From NCBI GenBank assembly GCA_000827205.1, contig KN832555.1:3374696-3438695 (forward strand): 64,000 nt of DNA. The letters run 5' to 3'. Positions 57,884 to 64,000 of the stretch are shown here, piece after piece (the first letter of the stretch is position 1; each line of letters begins with the position of its first letter). The translations under genes and the position numbers were made by a program. This stretch comes from Plicaturopsis crispa FD-325 SS-3. Lineage: Eukaryota; Basidiomycota; Agaricomycetes; Amylocorticiales; Amylocorticiaceae. Below the pieces are notes generated by a model. The model did no database searches. It worked only from the letters and a program-made list of their open reading frames with translations, and had not been told where the DNA came from.

Positions 57884-60800
57884 CTAGATCGATTTCTCAG
57901 ATGCCATGGCGTATAGCTTCTCCTTATCACCGCTCTCGTCGACAAGCGCTCGGAGGAAGCCCTTTTCGTTTTTCAACAGTTCGGCAGGGCTATTGTACTC
58001 GACCTGCAACAATGATTGTCAGGTCGACAGTGGTGAGACCGAAGACGATGCGACTTACCACACGTCCCGCATCAAGGACCATCTGGAGTCAAAACGCGGG
58101 GGATTATCAGTCCACACTCTATTCATTGTGACAGTGCCAGGATGCTTACAATCTTGTCCGCGTCCATAATCGTCTGCAGACGATGTGCGACGGTGAGCAG
58201 CGTGACATCGCCCTTCAGCTCGTTTCGAAGCGAAGACTGAATGACGGCGTCCGTTTCATAATCTGTTGTCAAGATGTTAGCCAGCTAACGTAGATCCTCA
58301 ATGGAGAAAGATACCTATGGCAGAAGTCGCTACAACCACGACATGTCAGCATCACCGTCGAGGATACATGCCAGGGGGACATACCTTCATCTAATATAAG
58401 CAATTTACTTCCTCGCACGATGGCTCTCGCCAGCGCAAGGATTTGCCGCTGGCCGACCGAAAGGTTTCCGCCCCCGCTCGCAATGGTGCTGTCCAGCGTT
58501 ATTTTGTGCTCGCCATCATCATTCTGCAGCGAGTAGAGACCGGCGGCACGCAGCGCATCGTTCAGCGTGGCATCGTCATATTGCGAGAACGGATCGAGGT
58601 TCTGACGGAGGCTGCCGCTGGAGGAGTTCAGGCTGGCGGAGGAAGTGAGCTACATGGTGGGACCTACGGCACGGAGTCATACACTTACCNNNNNNNNNNN
58701 NNNNNNNNNNNNNNNNNNNNNNNNNNNNNNNNNNNNNNNNNNNNNNNNNNNNNNNNNNNNNNNNNNNNNNNNNNNNNNNNNNNNNNNNNNNNNNNNNNNN
58801 NNNNNNNNNNNNNNNNNNNNNNNNNNNNNNNNNNNNNNNNNNNNNNNNNNNNNNNNNNNNNNNNNNNNNNNNNNNNNNNNNNNNNNNNNNNNNNNNNNNN
58901 NNNNNNNNNNNNNNNNNNNNNNNNNNNNNNNNNNNNNNNNNNNNNNNNNNNNNNNNNNNNNNNNNNNNNNNNNNNNNNNNNNNNNNNNNNNNNNNNNNNN
59001 NNNNNNNNNNNNNNNNNNNNNNNNNNNNNNNNNNNNNNNNNNNNNNNNNNNNNNNNNNNNNNNNNNNNNNNNNNNNNNNNNNNNNNNNNNNNNNNNNNNN
59101 NNNNNNNNNNNNNNNNNNNNNNNNNNNNNNNNNNNNNNNNNNNNNNNNNNNNNNNNNNNNNNNNNNNNNNNNNNNNTTTCGAAGCGAAGACTGAATGACG
59201 GCGTCCGTTTCATAATCTGTTGTCAAGATGTTAGCCAGCTAACGTAGATCCTCAATGGAGAAAGATACCTATGGCAGAAGTCGCTACAACCACGACATGT
59301 CAGCATCACCGTCGAGGATACATGCCAGGGGGACATACCTTCATCTAATATAAGCAATTTACTTCCTCGCACGATGGCTCTCGCCAGCGCAAGGATTTGC
59401 CGCTGGCCGACCGAAAGGTTTCCGCCCCCGCTCGCAATGGTGCTGTCCAGCGTTATTTTGTGCTCGCCATCATCATTCTGCAGCGAGTAGAGACCGGCGG
59501 CACGCAGCGCATCGTTCAGCGTGGCATCGTCATATTGCGAGAACGGATCGAGGTTCTGACGGAGGCTGCCGCTGAGGAGTTCAGGCTGCGGAGGAAGTGA
59601 GCTACATGTGGGACCTACGGCACGAGTCATACACTTACCACTTGGGGGATGATTGTAATGTTTGATCGAAGGGTATCTAAATTGACCGAGCTGGTGGGAA
59701 TACCATCGTAATAAACGGTGCCTTCCGTGAAAATGCACCGCAGGAGCGACAAAGTCAAAGAGCTCTGCGAGACGAAAGGTTCAGAATGCATCGATAAGAG
59801 GGTTGAACGAACATACCTTTCCTGATCCCGTACGTCCAACTAAGAGATGTTGTTAGCATCTGCTACTCCTACCGGTGGAAAGAGAACGCACCGACGCCGA
59901 CACGTTCACCTGATTTGATGTGGAACGAAATATCATGCAAAACTGTAGGCCCGTCGGGGGAATATTTGGCGGACAGGTTTTCTACGCAGATGTCGCCGCT
60001 AGCCGGCCAGTACGCAGGCGGGACTCCGCCCTCGCTAGGTTCTTGCTCTTGTTCGATGGTCAAATATCCGTGAATACGCTCGACGCTATTTCGCCCGGTC
60101 AGCCATCGCTTGGTACTCACAACATAAATCGGTATCGTTGCACACCTATTGGCTATGGAAGGAATCAGTACCGCAGTATATGGCTATCGCGAGGAGATGA
60201 ACGCACCTTGAGTTTCAAACAAGTTGAACAGTCTAACCCACCACATGATCATTGCCCCAAACGCAGCTGCAGTGTTGACAATAAATATAGTATGCAATCA
60301 GACAACAGCCTAAATACTACTGACCAGCCATATTCAATGAAAACCCGGTATCCCGGGCATGCGTGTTGTCCTTGAAGTAAACAAAGTAGGCAGCAAGAAA
60401 AGCAGCGAAAATGCCACTAAGGGCATCGATTCGGACAGTGAACCAGCTACAAGCAACCATGTAAGTCGGTGCACGCGAGACAGCCGGTCTAATTCTACTC
60501 GACATACCGATTTAGATCGTACACGACTCTGGAAGCACTATTGTATCGGTCAATACGTTTTTTGGACTCCTTCTCGAAGGCCACCTGTGCACCATAAGCA
60601 CGGATGGAGGCTGTGAGAGCAGATATATCAGAAGACATTGAGGGATTGCCACGGGGTACGCACTCAGCCCTGCAATAGCGCCGCCGAAATGTCCTAGAAC
60701 AGGAGCTTTGGCATTACTTTGCTCTCTCTTGACAGATAGTTGCGCTTTCATATAGACATGGCCAAGTAGGGACCCTGCTACCATGCCAAAGATGCCAAGG

Positions 60801-63800
60801 ACTACGAAGAGCGGAGTATAGGCGGCAACGGCGATGAACCTGACAAGCAAGATAGCGGTCACCTCCACAAGCCGCCAAAGGAACTCAGAAAGTTCATCTA
60901 TGTGTCAAGTTAGCAACAGGCTAAGAAGACACACGGGAAGGTCTAAATACCATCCACTACATAAATTTGAGATTCGCAAATCAGTAAGAGGCGGCATAGC
61001 ATAAGATAATGCATGCATACCGGACGCAATATCTTGAGTGCAACGAGATATCACTATTCATTGAAGATGGTTAGACATGTTTGTGAGTTCGCAGTACATC
61101 AACTGACCTCGCGAGACCGGTGTCTTGTCCAGCCATCGCAATGTCGTATGCAAGACCGAATGTATTAATCTCCTGTGTAAGATGGTGGACGCTTTCATGG
61201 ATCCAAACTTTGAGGTGTGAGCGTAAGACAACAGCTACACAACCCATACTTTGCACAGCACGCACCAAGAACAGTATTTGTGTCAAGGCAATTATCACAA
61301 GCCCTACGATAAGAAGAACAGCGTAGACGGACAGATATCTGCGACCTACAGGGTCAAAGACACGCATGCATGATATGAAAGCTTAGCACTCACAACGGGA
61401 CCGCGACTTCATCTGATGGATGGACCTCATACTGAGATGCCCAATACCCTAGCCACCACGTTTGGGCGGCGTCCAGCGAGCTACTACCCACATACCCAAG
61501 CACCAGTAAGACCCAGAAGAGAGCGATGTGTGAGCCTCCTAAACTAGAGAAGTATAGCTTCACTATCAGCGATTCGTCAGTGAGAGCAAATTCATCATCA
61601 CGAGAGCACGTTAAACACATACGAGAGGGCCAGCTAACGTGGCCGATTTGAATTTCTTCGGCAACGGTAAGCTTCCCATCTTGCTTTTCCGTGTCATCAC
61701 CCTCCGCAGTCTCGTCCCCTGCTTGCAGATCAATCTCTTCCTCAGCCTTACGTTCGACCTCCACTTCTTTAGCGACCTGTGCTGACAGCTCGGGGTCTGC
61801 AGACAATACGTCGGAGATGGTGCCTTGACTGGCAATGCGGCCATCTATCCCGAGGGCAACCACGTAGTCGGCGATTGGGCTGGCCATTGCTACATTGTGA
61901 GTCTAGTAATTTATTTGTGAGATGTGGTGAAGTCCGAGAGGTCTTGCCGAGGGACTTACGATAAGGATCACAGTCCGACCTCGGACCAAGTCTCCCGCAA
62001 AGCACTTTTCGACTATCCATTTTGACGTGTGTACGTCGAGAGCCGCTAGGACCTGTCGAAATGCATCAGCCTTCGTGACCCCAGAGAAATTCCGGGACGA
62101 ACATCATCTAGAAGGAGGATCTCTGCCGAGGAGTAGACCGCGCGAGCCAGAGTAACCCGTGCCTGTTGACTAGATTCAATTCAACTTTCATGCAGCGTGC
62201 ACGTATCAAAAACCTTCTGTCCACCACTGTCGATGAAGGGATTGAGTGGTCAAATTCGCAGAAGGAAACGAACGCATCACCTCAGCGTCAGGCCCTTCTC
62301 ACCAACCTCGGTGGCATCGCCAGCGTCAAATAGATCAATGTCGCGCTTCAAAGCGCATTGATGAATGACTGTGTATCTCGGTGAGTTCCTCTGCTCATAC
62401 AATACTGGACTGAGACGCCTGCCAACCTTTCTTGTAACGTGCCTCGTCGTAAGGAGAGCCAAAAAGGATGTTATCCTGCATAATGTTAGTCCCATACAAC
62501 AGTACACGCCTATCAACGGAAACCCACCCGAATAGTTTCGTTTTGAACCCATGACTCTTGCGCGGCGTATGCAATGCCTCCACTTCGAGGAAGGTTGTAC
62601 CACGAACTAGGGCCCGAGGGTTCAAAGTGCATCTCCCCTGCATAAGCTGTATCAGATGTTGCAGAACACCAAGTCCGAAAGCATACTGACCAAGTAAAGC
62701 CATCAGCACGCTTGTTTTTCCACAGCCAGTAGGGCCGATAAGGAGGTTGATGCCCCCGCGCTTGAATATGACTTCGCCATCGATGCGAAGCTTGAACTTC
62801 CTCTGGGAGGGCGTCACAGCGCCCTCGTTGCCATCGGCAGATGACCACGCGAACGTTGCGTCTCGGAACCCAATGGAAAGGTTACCATCCGTAGTCGGTG
62901 GGGAAAGCGCAGTCGCGTTCTCAGGTTTCTCGGTAAACTCATCCAAAAGCTCGGTCTAACAAACGACACATTTTATCAGCTCTGAGTTTACTCCAATGGA
63001 AATTATTACAATACGATACCTGGCTCAGGAACTCGGCAATGCGATTCAGCGATACTTTCGCTAAACGATCGTTTTCAATCGGGCATCATTTGTGCTAAAA
63101 ACGTGAAGTGCTTACCTTGCATGACTTGGGGAGCCTGATAAAACGTTACAAAGAGTTGAGAACGCAGCATCATGAATACTGGCAGGACATGCCTCAGTCC
63201 CACGCATCGACTCATCTCAGATATCAATACATACCAGCAATAGCTGAGAAAACCCGGGCAGAATCGAGCTCGCGCTTCATGACCACGGTCTGTCAACGGA
63301 GAGTGTTAGAAGCACTGCAAGATTTTGACCGTGCCAAAGACTCACGTATGTCACAAAGGTGATTATCATCGTGATTGGCGCAAGGCTCTCGCTACATAGA
63401 GCATTGTGAGTCTCTGCATTATGGGAGAGGCAAGAGCGAAGTGCATACGTCGCGACGTCAATAAAAACAGTATACATCTTGCGTCTCAAGATCGTTGTAA
63501 GTTCATCCTGCCTCTTCTCGTCGAGACGGTCGCTCATTTTCTTCTCCCTGTCAAAACATTGAGAATTTTATTTGCTAGGAATTTGCAGGTTACATACCAG
63601 CCAAACAGTTTGATCATGCGAATCACGCTCATAGCTAAATTAAGGACGTCAAAAAAATCGTTGAGCACAATTTCAGACGTTATACGCACTTTCGCTGACA
63701 GACTGCACCCGCGCGTCGCTCTGCGGAGAGACAACGATCAGTGAGATGCTATACGGAACGGATGACTCGCATTCGCCCGCACCTTCTTCATAGCTTTAGC

Positions 63801-64000
63801 CTGAGTCCCCTCAATCGTTTTAGCGAGCTGCACAGGGACGGGGAGCATGGCCACCATGAAGGCCAAGCCCACGAAGGAGCTCCATCCGAGGATTTGATAC
63901 AAAAACAGCGTGCAAAGGGCCGCTTGGATGGGCATGTAAAACACGACTAGCAAGAAGTCCCGCCCGGACGTGAGTTTCGCCAAATCGGTAGACACCAGGT
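57884..64000 (-). CDS. ABCC-type (MRP/YBT1-like) ABC transporter, N-terminal part beyond window
   Basis: Full ABC exporter of the multidrug-resistance-associated subfamily, vacuolar or plasma-membrane. Read right to left, the window enters in TMD1 (VSTDLAKLTSGRDFLL). NBD1 follows: Walker A LLIGPTGCGKTSVLMALLG, Q-loop AYAAQESWVQNETIRDNILF, signature LSGGQKARVTLARAVYSS and Walker B LLLDDVLAALDVHTSKW. An acidic linker leads to TMD2 (AQTWWLGYWASQYE; LAAYFVYFKD). NBD2 has VGVVGRTGSGKSSLTLSLLR, signature NLSVGQRQILALARAIV, and H-loop LLTVAHRLQTIMDADKI. The protein ends KEKLYAMASEKSI. The signature of NBD1 sits on a 13-nt exon (62214-62226) and Walker A of NBD2 on a 23-nt exon (59817-59839). The part from 58223 to 59176 is an assembly artefact inside the gene, so the raw span is not collinear with the mRNA. 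The substrate is unknown. Confidence 0.88.
58223..58689. repeat. Direct copy 1 of a duplicated block, error-bearing contig end
   Basis: 467 bases that match 59177-59639 almost perfectly, ending at the N gap. Relative to copy 2 it has four extra single G bases, all in the last 120 bases before the gap (GCTGGAGG for GCTGAGG, GCTGGCGG for GCTGCGG, CATGGTGG for CATGTGG, CACGGAG for CACGAG). Clustered single-base insertions at a contig edge look like sequencing error. Confidence 0.9.
58690..59176. other. Assembly gap (487 N)
   Basis: A run of undetermined bases inside the ABC transporter NBD2 region. It is flanked by two copies of the same sequence, so it probably represents no real DNA. Confidence 0.95.
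59177..59639. repeat. Direct copy 2 of the duplicated block, correct version
   Basis: 463 bases. On the minus strand its exons read properly: acceptor CCGCAG then PELLSGSLRQNLDPFSQYDD, through LSVGQRQ to KLLILDE. This makes it the version that belongs to the gene. Confidence 0.9.

Noticed and set aside
58443-59247. Open frames of 178-251 codons across the N run.
   Set aside because: They are open only because N codons are not read as stops.
58223-59639. A true tandem duplication of NBD2.
   Set aside because: The copies are identical except for four single-G insertions at the contig edge, and a gap lies exactly between them.

Overview
The window looks like ordinary, gene-dense chromosomal DNA of a filamentous basidiomycete, most likely an agaricomycete such as a polypore. 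The reasons are many GT-AG introns of about 45-70 nt per gene, short intergenic gaps, a Mug190 homologue, a group X hybrid histidine kinase, and a secreted GH43 exo-beta-1,3-galactanase with a CBM35, an arrangement known from Phanerochaete. I see about 19 protein genes, no convincing RNA gene, no transposon or virus-like element, and no CRISPR array.

Layout, left to right: group X hybrid histidine kinase (minus, cut by the left edge); the mRNA-export helicase SUB2 (plus); a mitochondrial dicarboxylate-type carrier (plus); GH43-CBM35 galactanase (minus); a WRAP53/TCAB1-like WD40 protein (plus) converging on the exosome nuclease DIS3 (minus); a histidine acid phosphatase (plus); an Oca2/Hrk1-type kinase (minus); ribosomal protein eL19 (plus); GAR transformylase (plus) converging on a MYST acetyltransferase (minus); a small signal-peptide/membrane protein (plus); an AGC kinase with a long tail (plus); a CS-domain plus metallophosphoesterase gene (plus); Mug190, VPS35 and VPS27 (all minus); RNA polymerase II largest subunit RPB1 (plus); and an ABCC transporter (minus, cut by the right edge).

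The genes are mostly housekeeping and do not form a cluster with one purpose. Loose themes are RNA metabolism (SUB2, DIS3, WRAP53-like, RPB1), endosomal sorting (VPS35 next to VPS27, with the lipid-transfer protein Mug190 alongside) and signalling (three kinase-fold genes).

The most interesting structure is in the splicing. The 3' end of RPB1 breaks the CTD heptads with six introns, all in phase 1. The five exons between them have lengths divisible by three (9, 3, 75, 30 and 12 nt), and one intron appears to be GC-AG, so CTD length could change by exon skipping without a frameshift. Very small exons also occur in the mitochondrial carrier (8, 15, 21 and 8 nt), the ABC transporter (13 and 23 nt, carrying nucleotide-binding motifs) and eL19 (a 16-nt exon with the start codon). 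A second point is an apparent fusion of an Sgt1-type CS domain to a complete metallophosphoesterase. A third is an assembly fault: a 487-N gap flanked by two near-identical copies of the ABC transporter's second nucleotide-binding region.
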